Below, piece by piece: positions 1-7,520 of a DNA stretch of 64,000 nucleotides. Position 1 is the first letter of the stretch, and the number at the start of each line of letters is the position of its first letter. Under the pieces are notes generated by a model. It did no database searches, was not told where the DNA came from, and saw only the letters and a program-made list of their open reading frames with translations. The stretch comes from Rhodanobacter sp. Its GTDB lineage: Bacteria; Pseudomonadota; Gammaproteobacteria; Xanthomonadales; Rhodanobacteraceae. The stretch covers positions 62,001-126,000 of the forward strand of contig SCRM01000008.1 of NCBI GenBank assembly GCA_004298045.1. Direction: 5' to 3'. The position numbers and the translations under genes were made by a program.

Positions 1-589
1 CGTTCGCCTCACCTTTGACACCCTGCGCCTTGAGATCACCGGAGCCGACGGCGCCCACCTTGAGGCTGCCGACACCGTTGGCATCGACATCGCCGGAGCC
101 GACGCTGGTGCTGAAGGCGCCGCTGATGTTGCTCACGTGCAGATTGCCCGAGCCGACGATGCTCGCCAGCTGTTGCAGGCCGGAGACCCAGGCATCGCCC
201 GAACCCACGCGCACCGTGGTCGGCATCTCCGGCGGCAACTGCACGCTGACGTCGAGGCTGGCGTAGCTGGCGCCAAACAGGTTGAAGCCAGAGCCGCTGC
301 CGGAGCGATCGCCGCCAAGAGTGACGATGAGCTGGTCGCCCTCGCGTCGCTGGTTCACTTGCAGACGGTCAAGCATGCTTGCTTCCGAGGCGCAGGCGCG
401 GCCATTCAACTGCAACTGGCGGGTACCGGGCGCCGCCTTCACGTGCAGGTCGAAACTGCGCACCTCGAGCTGCACGCCGCGCACGCCGGCAAGATCGAGC
501 TGCAGGTGGCGCGGCGCCTCGTATTTGCAGGGTGCAGCCAACGCCGCGAGCGGCGCGCACAACAGGACGGCAAGGACGGAACGGAACAT
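1..589 (-). CDS. Exported GSGD-repeat protein (GIN/DUF2807-like), C-terminus cut off by window edge
   Basis: The frame runs from an ATG at 589 off the left edge, so only about 196 N-terminal residues are visible. The first 19 residues form a Sec signal peptide (MFRSVLAVLLCAPLAALAA), so the product is exported. Three VGSGD motifs and one VGSGN follow, spaced as in the beta-solenoid head (GIN) domains of DUF2807/DUF4097 proteins, where each turn contributes a short strand. A single Cys pair (about residues 21 and 55) may form a disulfide. The gene lies 80 nt downstream of mazG on the same strand and could be the last cistron of that unit. Its function is unknown; the family assignment rests on the repeat pattern only. 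Confidence 0.7.
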   Translation of the reverse strand, partial: MFRSVLAVLLCAPLAALAAPCKYEAPRHLQLDLAGVRGVQLEVRSFDLHVKAAPGTRQLQLNGRACASEASMLDRLQVNQRREGDQLIVTLGGDRSGSGSGFNLFGASYASLDVSVQLPPEMPTTVRVGSGDAWVSGLQQLASIVGSGNLHVSNISGAFSTSVGSGDVDANGVGSLKVGAVGSGDLKAQGVKGEAN

Positions 590-669
590 GCGACGACTCC
601 CGAGTGATGAATGACGGGGAGTTGGATGCGCGTGCCGCGCGAAGGGTTGCAAGCCACGGCGCAGGCCGT

Positions 670-1485
670 TCAAGCGGTGGCGTCGCCCGCCTGCTTCGCA
701 CGCTGCCAGAGCGCTTCCTGCTCGGCCAAGCTGCGCTCGGCCAGCGGCCGGCCCTCTGCTGCGGCAAGCTGCTCCATGCGCCGGAAACGCCGCTCGAATT
801 TTGCGTTTGCATGGCGCAGCGCCCGCGAAAAATCGACGCCGCCGTGACGCGCAAGATTCACCGCGACAAACAGCACGTCGCCGATCTCGTCTTCCAGCCG
901 CGCGGGATCGCTGCCGGCTTCGAACTCGGCGCGCACCTCGCCGGTTTCCTCCACCAGCTTGTCCAGCACCGGGCGCCAATCGGGCCACTCGAAGCCGACC
1001 CGCGCCGCATGCTGCTGCAATTTCGCCGCGCGCCGCCACTCGGGCAAGCCAGGCGAAACACCGGCAATCGCGCTGGCATCGTCCGGCGTACCTTTTGCCG
1101 CGTGTTCGGCCGCCTTGATCGCATCCCACGCGCGCTTCTGTGCTTCGAGGTTTGCGTAATGCACGTCGCCGAACACATGCGGATGGCGACGGATCAGTTT
1201 GGCGCTGATCGCCTCGACCACGTCGGAGAAATCGAAGCGCCCCTGCTCGCTTGCCATCTGGGCGTGGAACACCACCTGCAGCAGGAGGTCGCCCAGCTCT
1301 TCGCGCAGGTCGGCAAAGTCGCCGCGGTCGATGGCGTCGACCACTTCGTAGGCTTCCTCGATGGTGTACGGCGCGATGCTGGCGAAATCCTGCTGCACAT
1401 CCCACGGGCAACCACGCTCACCGTCGCGCAGGCGACGCATGATCGCCAACAGATCTTCCAGCGTGTGTTTTGCCGGCATGCTCAT
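670..1485 (-). CDS. mazG: Nucleoside triphosphate pyrophosphohydrolase MazG
   Basis: MazG hydrolyses NTPs and dNTPs to monophosphates and pyrophosphate, clearing abnormal nucleotides in the cytoplasm. The 271-residue protein has the two tandem MazG helical domains of the family. The N-terminal one carries the metal-binding pattern EEAYEVVDAI followed by REELGDLLLQ (about residues 43-68); the C-terminal one repeats it as EETGEV and EDEIGDVLF (about residues 178-204). Length matches the gammaproteobacterial enzyme. The ATG overlaps the TGA of cysQ by 4 nt (ATGA), so translation is probably coupled. With nudE and two phosphatases upstream, the cluster looks like a nucleotide and phosphate housecleaning operon. 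Confidence 0.95.
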   Translation of the reverse strand: MSMPAKHTLEDLLAIMRRLRDGERGCPWDVQQDFASIAPYTIEEAYEVVDAIDRGDFADLREELGDLLLQVVFHAQMASEQGRFDFSDVVEAISAKLIRRHPHVFGDVHYANLEAQKRAWDAIKAAEHAAKGTPDDASAIAGVSPGLPEWRRAAKLQQHAARVGFEWPDWRPVLDKLVEETGEVRAEFEAGSDPARLEDEIGDVLFVAVNLARHGGVDFSRALRHANAKFERRFRRMEQLAAAEGRPLAERSLAEQEALWQRAKQAGDATA

Positions 1486-2303
1486 GGCAGGCCGGCCGCG
1501 CGCAACTTCGCCGGCCAGTCGTGCGTGGCATCCGCGACCGCGATGAACTCGGGGTTCAGAAGCGACTCGCCGCGGTCGTAGCGCAGCGGCACGCCGTGCA
1601 GATCAAGCACTGCGCCGCCGGCTTCCTCGAGCACGCATTGCGCGGCGCCGGTATCCCACTCGCTGGTTGGCCCGCGGCGCAAATAGACGTCCGCACCGCC
1701 GCGCGCCAAGAGGCAGAACTTGAGCGAGGAGCCCAACGGCTGCTCGATATAACCAGCCCCAAGCAGGTTCGCCAGGGCGGTGCGATCGCCGCCCCCGTGC
1801 GAACGGCTGCCGGCGGCAATTGCAGGCTGCGCCAGGGGGCGGGTGTGGACGCGTTGCCAATCCACATCCGGCGCACGCTGCCACCACGCACCCATGCCAC
1901 GCGCCGCCACGTACAGCTCACCGCTGACCGGCACCTGCACCACGCCCAGCACCGGTGTGTGGTCTTCGATCAGCGCGATGTTGACGGTGAACTCGCCATT
2001 GCGCTTGACGAATTCGCGCGTGCCATCGAGCGGATCGACCAGCCAGTGCCGCGCCCAGCTGCGACGCTCGGCCCAGGCCGCCTTGCCGGCCTCTTCGGAG
2101 ACGATCGGCCAACCCGGCGTGAGCGCTGCCAGCCCCTCGACGATCACCTGCTGTGCGGCGAGATCGGCCGCAGTCAGCGGCGAGTGGTCGGCCTTGAGCT
2201 CGACCGCAAAATCGCCGTGGTACACCGCAAGAATGGCTGCCGCTGCACGTTGCGCGATGGCGCCCACCTGCCACAGCAGCGGATGCCCCGGACGCGTGTT
2301 CAC
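1482..2303 (-). CDS. cysQ: 3'(2'),5'-bisphosphate nucleotidase CysQ
   Basis: An inositol-monophosphatase-fold enzyme that dephosphorylates PAP or PAPS, the by-product and intermediate of sulfate assimilation. Metal-ligand motifs are visible: SEEAGK, then the hallmark DPLDGTREFVKRNGEF, and WDTGAAQCVLEEAGG near the C-terminus. The TREF variant of the DPxDGT loop is typical of CysQ. I chose the GTG at 2303, which overlaps the nudE stop as GTGA and gives 273 residues. A longer in-frame reading to 2417 adds an arginine-rich segment that overlaps nudE and looks non-coding. The stop overlaps the mazG start. Confidence 0.92.
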   Translation of the reverse strand: MNTRPGHPLLWQVGAIAQRAAAAILAVYHGDFAVELKADHSPLTAADLAAQQVIVEGLAALTPGWPIVSEEAGKAAWAERRSWARHWLVDPLDGTREFVKRNGEFTVNIALIEDHTPVLGVVQVPVSGELYVAARGMGAWWQRAPDVDWQRVHTRPLAQPAIAAGSRSHGGGDRTALANLLGAGYIEQPLGSSLKFCLLARGGADVYLRRGPTSEWDTGAAQCVLEEAGGAVLDLHGVPLRYDRGESLLNPEFIAVADATHDWPAKLRAAGLP

Positions 2304-2857
2304 GCGAGCTTGATCCGGCCGGCAAGGTACTCGCGTGCCATGAACAGCGCGGCAATCGAGCGACCTTCGCTGACGTCGTCGCGGGTGACCAGCGTGTGCA
2401 GCTCGGCGAGCTTCCACGGCACCACTTCGAGCGGCTCGGGTTCATCGCCCGGCAGGCGCTCGGGGTAGAGATCGCGCGCCAGCACGACGTGCGCCATGTG
2501 CGACATGTACGACGGCGACAGCGACAGCTTGTGCAGCACGGTCAGCTCGCGCGCGCCGTAGCCCACCTCCTCCTTCAACTCACGGTTCGCGCCCTGCTCC
2601 GGTGTTTCGCCTGGGTCGAGCCGACCTTTGGGCAAGCCCAGCTCGTAGCGATCGAGGCCAACCCCGTATTCGCGCACCAGGAGCACGGTGTCGGCATCGC
2701 GCATCGCCACGATGAGGACCGCACCAACGCCACCGGGCTTCATCCGCTCAAAGGTGCGCCGTTCGCCGTTGGAAAACTCGAGATCCACCGCTTCGATACG
2801 CAGGAAACGGCTGACGGCAGCATCGCGGATGGCGTGAATGATCGGTGGCTTGTGCAT
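2300..2857 (-). CDS. nudE: ADP compounds hydrolase NudE (Nudix family)
   Basis: A 185-residue Nudix hydrolase that cleaves ADP-ribose, Ap3A, NADH and related ADP compounds. The Nudix box is complete at about residues 78-100, starting at GRLDPGETPEQGA and containing RELKEEVGY, with all catalytic glutamates present. Upstream residues VLLVREYGVG and YELGLPKGR are typical of the NudE/ADP-ribose pyrophosphatase group. Downstream cysQ begins inside the nudE stop codon, while 27 nt separate nudE from the preceding phosphatase gene. NudE beside cysQ recurs in gammaproteobacteria, which supports the assignment. Confidence 0.93.
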   Translation of the reverse strand: MHKPPIIHAIRDAAVSRFLRIEAVDLEFSNGERRTFERMKPGGVGAVLIVAMRDADTVLLVREYGVGLDRYELGLPKGRLDPGETPEQGANRELKEEVGYGARELTVLHKLSLSPSYMSHMAHVVLARDLYPERLPGDEPEPLEVVPWKLAELHTLVTRDDVSEGRSIAALFMAREYLAGRIKLA

Positions 2858-2884
2858 CCCAGGATTGTAGCTGCTGGCGGCGCG

Positions 2885-3661
2885 TCAGCCGGCGAGGCGC
2901 GCGAGCGCCTGGGCGTGGATCGCCGGTGTGCCGGCGAGCACGCTGCGGGTATCCAGCGACAACTCGCGGCCGTCCAGGTCGGTGAACGTGCCGCCCGCTT
3001 CGCGCACGATCACCGCCAGCGCGGCAATGTCCAGAATGTTGACGTCAGATTCGATCACCAGATCGAGTCCGCCGCGCGCCAGCAGGTGGTAATGGCAGAA
3101 ATCCCCGTAGCCGCGGATGCGGTTGGAGTCGCGGATCAGCTGCCCGAGGGCAGCCCAACGCGCATCGGCGGTCATCGTCTTGACGTTGCCGGTGGAGATC
3201 GACGCCTGTGCCATGTCGCTGGTCGGCGCCACGTGGACGCGCTCGCCGCCGAACCAGGTGCCTTGGCCGCGGCTGGCCCACAGGGTTTCGCCGTACACCG
3301 GCGCGTTCGACACGCCGAGCACCAGCTCGCCGTGATCCATCAGAGCGATCTGGGTCGAAAAAAACGGCGTGCGGCGCACGAAGCTCTTGGTGCCGTCGAG
3401 CGGATCGACCAGCCACAAAAGCCCGTCGCGCGCGCCATCGAGGCCGTATTCCTCGCCGTAGATCGCCGCCTCCGGCAAGGCCGCGCGCAACACCTGGCGG
3501 ATCGCCTGCTCGGATTCGCGATCGGCCACAGTGACCGGCGTGGCATCCGGCTTGAGCTCGACCGCGACGCCCTGCTCCCAGTAATGCAGGATCACGTCGG
3601 CCGCTGCTGCGGCGGCTTCGCGTGCGGCGTTCAGCGCAAGGGCCATGGTTTGGGTATTCAC
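2885..3661 (-). CDS. Inositol-monophosphatase-family phosphatase, probably histidinol-phosphatase (HisN type)
   Basis: A second protein of the inositol monophosphatase fold in the same operon as cysQ. Motifs include GEEYG, WLVDPLDGTKSFVRRTP, YGDFCHYHLLARG and NILDIAALAVIVREAGG. The GDxxxYxLLA stretch and the TKSF loop resemble HisN-type histidinol-phosphate phosphatases more than SuhB, so a role in histidine synthesis is the best guess; broader sugar-phosphate activity cannot be excluded. I prefer the GTG at 3661 (258 residues): it overlaps the gspN stop as GTGA and has GGAGA about 10 nt upstream. The ATG at 3646, five codons further in, lacks a ribosome site. Confidence 0.78.
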   Translation of the reverse strand: MNTQTMALALNAAREAAAAAADVILHYWEQGVAVELKPDATPVTVADRESEQAIRQVLRAALPEAAIYGEEYGLDGARDGLLWLVDPLDGTKSFVRRTPFFSTQIALMDHGELVLGVSNAPVYGETLWASRGQGTWFGGERVHVAPTSDMAQASISTGNVKTMTADARWAALGQLIRDSNRIRGYGDFCHYHLLARGGLDLVIESDVNILDIAALAVIVREAGGTFTDLDGRELSLDTRSVLAGTPAIHAQALARLAG

Positions 3662-4464
3662 GGTGCGGCTTTCTCCGGGAGAGGTGCGGCGGCAAGCCCG
3701 CCGTGGCGTTCGAGATGCAGGATGCCGCTGGCATCTGGCCGGCCAAGACTGGCCAGCCAGCGTTGCAACAGCGGGGCGTCCGCGCGCGCCTGCAGTTCGG
3801 CTTGCGCCCGCCAACCGAGCGGACTCGCCGCCAGCGTGCCGCGCGCGCGCAACGGACTATCCTCGGTAGCGTGCCATTGTGCGTGGACGATACCGTCTTG
3901 TGCCGTCATTTGGGCGTCCAGATGTCCAAGCGAAACGTCGCCGAAACGCGTCTTGAGCGCGGCGTTGCGCCAGACCAGCACAACCTCGCCGTCGCGCGGC
4001 CAGCCGCCTTGCAGCAACACACGGCTGGTACGCAGCGCCAGCTCGCCGCGCAAGCGCAGCGGCAGCAGGCGCCGTTTCGGATCGGACAACACAGCGAGAT
4101 CGAGGCGCGCCGCTACATTGCGCCATTCGACCTCGTCGTCCACCAGCCGACGGACCTCGCCGCGCAGGTCGAGTCGCGACCCCGTCACGTCAAGCCACAA
4201 CTGCGAACGGCCAAGCAGCGCCATGCGCGAGAGCCGCCACTGCGCGCGGCCCAGCACTTCGCCGTCGTCCGCCAGGACGTGGCCAGCGCGCCCATTCCAC
4301 AATGTGCCGGCCACCTGCTGCAGGCGCAGGCCAGGCAGCGAACGCTGCAGCCACGGCAACGCCCAGCGTGCCGGCAGCCACCAGAGCGTCGCCCCGGCGG
4401 CCAGCACGACGATCAGCGCCACCAGCCCGGTTTTTTGCCAAAGTCGCAAACTGCCTTCCTGCAC
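3658..4464 (-). CDS. gspN: Type II secretion system protein N (GspN)
   Basis: GspN is a bitopic inner-membrane accessory protein of the type II secretion machine. An N-terminal membrane helix (GLVALIVVLAAGATLWWLPA, about residues 13-32) is followed by LQQVAGTLWNGRA, the conserved GspN signature, and a beta-rich periplasmic domain. The start is uncertain. An open frame reaches a GTG at 4566, but that adds a polar, poorly conserved stretch. GTG 4464 gives a family-sized 268 residues, and TTG 4449, with AGGAAGG just upstream, would also fit. No other gsp gene is in the window, so gspN stands apart from the main gsp operon here. Confidence 0.82.
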   Translation of the reverse strand: MQEGSLRLWQKTGLVALIVVLAAGATLWWLPARWALPWLQRSLPGLRLQQVAGTLWNGRAGHVLADDGEVLGRAQWRLSRMALLGRSQLWLDVTGSRLDLRGEVRRLVDDEVEWRNVAARLDLAVLSDPKRRLLPLRLRGELALRTSRVLLQGGWPRDGEVVLVWRNAALKTRFGDVSLGHLDAQMTAQDGIVHAQWHATEDSPLRARGTLAASPLGWRAQAELQARADAPLLQRWLASLGRPDASGILHLERHGGLAAAPLPEKAAP

Positions 4465-4654
4465 GCGCTGCGCGGATTGCCCCGCAAATAGACGTCCAAT
4501 GATAACGGGAACTGTCGTCCCGCCGCCGAATGCGGATCGGGAGTCACTCGACGTGTTCCGGCGCACAAACCCGGCTCGACTGAAGCCGGTCCACGAACCT
4601 TCGTCGTCGGATTACGGCGCTCCGCTATGCTGACGCTTTGCTCTTGGGCATGGC

Positions 4655-5389
4655 ATGCGCACCATCCGCACCTACGTCGATTTACCGCTTTCTGCCGGCG
4701 CCGAGCTGGATTTGCCGGCGGCGGCCGCGGAGCACCTCGTACGCGTGCTGCGGCTTGCCGTGGGCAACCCGGTAACCCTGTTCAATGGCGACGGCCATGA
4801 CTACGCGGCCACCCTGCTGAGCGTGGGCCGCGGCGCGACGCACGTCCGCATCACCGCCATGCAAGTGAACGCTGCGGAGTCGCCGTTTGCGCTGACGCTG
4901 GCACAGGGCCTCGCTCGCGGCGACAAGATGGATCTGGTGGTGCAGAAAGCCACCGAGCTGGGGGTAACACGGGTAGTGCCGCTGGTGACCGAACGCTCGG
5001 AAGTGCGCCTGGATGCCGCCCGTGCCGCAAAACGCCATGAGCATTGGCGCGCGATCGCCGTCAGCGCCTGCGAGCAGTGTGGCCGGGCGCGGGTGCCGGA
5101 GATCCTGCCGGCCACCCCGTTGGCTGCCTGGCTGACGGCGCTGCCCGACGACGGTGCGCTGCGGCTGGCGCTGCTGCCGACGGCAACGTGCTCGCTGCGG
5201 CAACTGCCCGCGCCGGCGGCAGGCGCGCTGGTGGTGATCGGCCCGGAAGGCGGGCTCGGTGCGCAGGACATCGCAGCCTTGGTGGACGCCGGCTTTACGG
5301 GCTTGAATCTTGGCCCGCGCATCCTGCGCACGGAGACCGCTGGCCTTGCGGCGCTTGCAGCGCTGCAGGCCATGCACGGGGATTTCTGA
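4655..5389 (+). CDS. rsmE: 16S rRNA m3U1498 methyltransferase RsmE
   Basis: RsmE methylates N3 of U1498 in helix 44 of 16S rRNA, acting on the assembled 30S subunit. The 244-residue protein has an N-terminal PUA-like segment followed by a SPOUT methyltransferase domain. The SAM-binding knot shows VIGPEGGLG (about residues 190-198) and LNLGPRILRTETA near the C-terminus. QKATELGVTRVVPL is the other family signature. It is transcribed alone, divergently from gspN across about 190 nt and convergently with chpC. Confidence 0.95.
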   Translation: MRTIRTYVDLPLSAGAELDLPAAAAEHLVRVLRLAVGNPVTLFNGDGHDYAATLLSVGRGATHVRITAMQVNAAESPFALTLAQGLARGDKMDLVVQKATELGVTRVVPLVTERSEVRLDAARAAKRHEHWRAIAVSACEQCGRARVPEILPATPLAAWLTALPDDGALRLALLPTATCSLRQLPAPAAGALVVIGPEGGLGAQDIAALVDAGFTGLNLGPRILRTETAGLAALAALQAMHGDF

Positions 5390-5398
5390 GGCGCAACG

Positions 5399-5416
5399 GC
5401 CGGCCGCGCGGCCGGC
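5399..5416. terminator. Possible hairpin between converging rsmE and chpC
   Basis: GCCGGCCGCGCGGCCGGC is a perfect dyad lying just after the rsmE stop and just before the chpC stop. No T-run follows on either strand, so it would be at best a rho-dependent or mRNA-end-stabilising hairpin. Confidence 0.3.
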
Positions 5417-5424
5417 ATTCGCGG

Positions 5425-5934
5425 TCAGGATTCGACCGTTGCCTCGGCGGTGGCGTCAACGGCGGCGTCGGCAGGCAGCCATTTCAATACCTCGGTCTCG
5501 ATGCCCTCAAGGTCGGGAATGACAGCCACGTCGTCGCGCACCAGCACCTGTGATTTCACCCCTGCCGGCAGCGGTTTGCCATCGTGGGTGGGGATGATGA
5601 GCTCGGCGTTCAGCGTGGTCAGGCGCGGGAACCCCTGGGTCAGCACAGCCAGGAACGGCAGTTGCGGGTGGCCGCCAAGCGCCTTGAGCACTGCCACACG
5701 TACCGTCAACTCGCCGTCGCCAGCGCCCGCACCGGCAAGCATGCTGAACGCGATCAGCGGTACCCGCCAGCCACGCCAGGCAATCCGCCCGAGCAACCAC
5801 CCGGGTGCACCCGCCACGGCTTCGTGGGCGGGCCGGGTAATGACTTCCGCCACCGTCGTATTGGGCAGCAACATGCGGATGTCGCCAGTGGGCACCAGCA
5901 CGCAACGGATTTCGCGCGGCAGTTCGTCGCTCAT
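5425..5934 (-). CDS. chpC: CheW-like coupling protein ChpC
   Basis: A 169-residue protein made almost entirely of one CheW domain; in Pil-Chp systems ChpC links additional inputs to the ChpA kinase. Visible CheW features are the early IRCVLVPTGDIRMLLPN strand, the VAEVI segment, WLLGRIAWRGWRVPLIAF, and VLVRDDVAVIPDLEGIETEV near the end. The ATG at 5934 overlaps the chpB stop by 4 nt (ATGA). It is the last gene of the cluster transcribed from pilG. Confidence 0.85.
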   Translation of the reverse strand: MSDELPREIRCVLVPTGDIRMLLPNTTVAEVITRPAHEAVAGAPGWLLGRIAWRGWRVPLIAFSMLAGAGAGDGELTVRVAVLKALGGHPQLPFLAVLTQGFPRLTTLNAELIIPTHDGKPLPAGVKSQVLVRDDVAVIPDLEGIETEVLKWLPADAAVDATAEATVES

Positions 5935-7520
5935 GCGTATACCTCGACAAGATGCGCCGCCAACGCTTGCGGCGTCCCGGAATGACTGACCAGATGCTCG
6001 GCAAAGATCGCGCCGACCATGTCGTCGAAATGCTCGCCGCTGGAGGCTTCGACCCACACCTGCCCGCCGCGATCATGGATGGCCTGCGCGCCGGCCACGG
6101 CATCGGTCGACGCGCCGGCAAACACGATGCCAAGGGCATCGCGACCGAACGCATTGGCGGCCATGCTGAAGGCAGCGTCGATCGGCGGTACCGGCACAAT
6201 GGCGGCATCGGTGGTGCGCAGCTCGATGCTGCCATCGCGGCGCACCTGCACGATGCTGTCCGCCGGCGCCAGCAGCACCTCCCCGATACGCGCGTGTTCG
6301 CCATTGGCTGCAATGCGCATCGGCAACGCCGAACGGGCACTGAGCTGGGCAAGGACACTCGCCGTCGACTGCTCGCCAACGTGCTGGATCAGCAGCAGCG
6401 TCAGTCTGGTGCGGGCCGGGATCGCCGCGAGAAACTCGCCAACCGACGGTATGCTGTCCGCTGCGGCACCAAGCAGTACCACCCGCTGGGGCACGCTATC
6501 CAGGTCGTCCAGCTGAATCTCATGCGGTTCCCAGGCTTGCGGCGCAACCGCCTCCTCGATCGACACCAGCTCCAGATCGAGCTTGGGTACGATGTCGGCA
6601 GCCACCGGCTCGACATCGGGGGCAAGGAAATCGGCGGCGCTCAATTTCTCGACTTTGACCTCGCCATCCGCGGCAACCGCGGCGTCGTGCGCCGGCACCG
6701 CGTCGGCATCCGCGGCCACCAGCGACCAGTCGGGGGCCGCCGGTGGCGTGACCGCCGGCGCCTCGCCCGTGGTCTGCAAATTGAATTCGGGGGTGACCGA
6801 CAAGGCGGTGTCGGCCGCCGCAGTGACCGTCGGTGCCGGCGGCTCTGCCGCCGCCCGCGACCCGGACAACAAGGCTTCCAGGTCGTCGTCGGCAAGCGGC
6901 ACGAGGTCGATATCCGGGGCCGGTGCGGCAGTGTCGAGCGGCAGCGGATCGGCCGCCAACAGGGCGGCCAACTCGGCTTCGAGGTCATCCGCCGGCGCCA
7001 GCAATTGTTCAACCTCGTCCAGCTCGTGCACCGGCTCATCCGCGGCGGGCATCGGGGGCGGCGCCACCACCGCATCCTCTGCCGGGGGCGGCAGCGGCTC
7101 TGGGTCGACCGCGGCAACCGGCGCTGCCGGCACGCCTGCCGGGGCTGCCGGCTCGATCGCGCCAGCCGGACGCGGCGGGTCGAGATCTCCGGTTGCCAGC
7201 ACCTTCACTGCAAGATGGCGCGCCCAGCGCGCGCGATCCCACCCGGCCAGCATGCGGCTCGCCTGGGCATCGTTGAACACCAGTCGCGGGCGCTCGCCGT
7301 CGATCATCGCGTAGAGACGGTCGAAGGCGTCGTCATCGTCGTCGTCGAGGTTCACCACCAGCACGTCGGGGTCGATCCGGCGCAGATCGGCGGCGGTGAA
7401 GCCGGCCAACGGCCCTTCGTGGGCGATCCGCATGCCGTGCGCGGTGAGCGCCTCGCGCAAATGCCCGCCCAACTCAGCGTCGTCGAACAGCAGCGCCACC
7501 GAGGGTAACGGCTCACTCAT
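5931..7520 (-). CDS. chpB: ChpB, CheB-like protein with degenerate active site
   Basis: Positionally and by domain order this is the CheB-type methylesterase of the Pil-Chp system. Residues 1-105 resemble a receiver fold without the usual acidic pocket (FDDAELGG; VLVVNLDDDDDD). A long Ala/Pro/Asp-rich linker follows (about 110-340), then a C-terminal CheB-like domain. In active CheB the catalytic serine sits in a GASTGG loop; here the equivalent (about residue 352) reads GAAADS, with alanine at the serine position. The histidine (LLIQH, about 379) and aspartate (GASTDAVAG, about 470) remain. Start ATG 7520 overlaps the chpA stop by 8 nt. The protein may be regulatory rather than enzymatic. 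Confidence 0.8.
   Translation of the reverse strand: MSEPLPSVALLFDDAELGGHLREALTAHGMRIAHEGPLAGFTAADLRRIDPDVLVVNLDDDDDDAFDRLYAMIDGERPRLVFNDAQASRMLAGWDRARWARHLAVKVLATGDLDPPRPAGAIEPAAPAGVPAAPVAAVDPEPLPPPAEDAVVAPPPMPAADEPVHELDEVEQLLAPADDLEAELAALLAADPLPLDTAAPAPDIDLVPLADDDLEALLSGSRAAAEPPAPTVTAAADTALSVTPEFNLQTTGEAPAVTPPAAPDWSLVAADADAVPAHDAAVAADGEVKVEKLSAADFLAPDVEPVAADIVPKLDLELVSIEEAVAPQAWEPHEIQLDDLDSVPQRVVLLGAAADSIPSVGEFLAAIPARTRLTLLLIQHVGEQSTASVLAQLSARSALPMRIAANGEHARIGEVLLAPADSIVQVRRDGSIELRTTDAAIVPVPPIDAAFSMAANAFGRDALGIVFAGASTDAVAGAQAIHDRGGQVWVEASSGEHFDDMVGAIFAEHLVSHSGTPQALAAHLVEVYA

Noticed and set aside
1482-2417. Long form of cysQ starting at 2417
   Set aside because: Adds 38 arginine-rich residues that overlap nudE; GTG 2303 coupled to the nudE stop is better supported.
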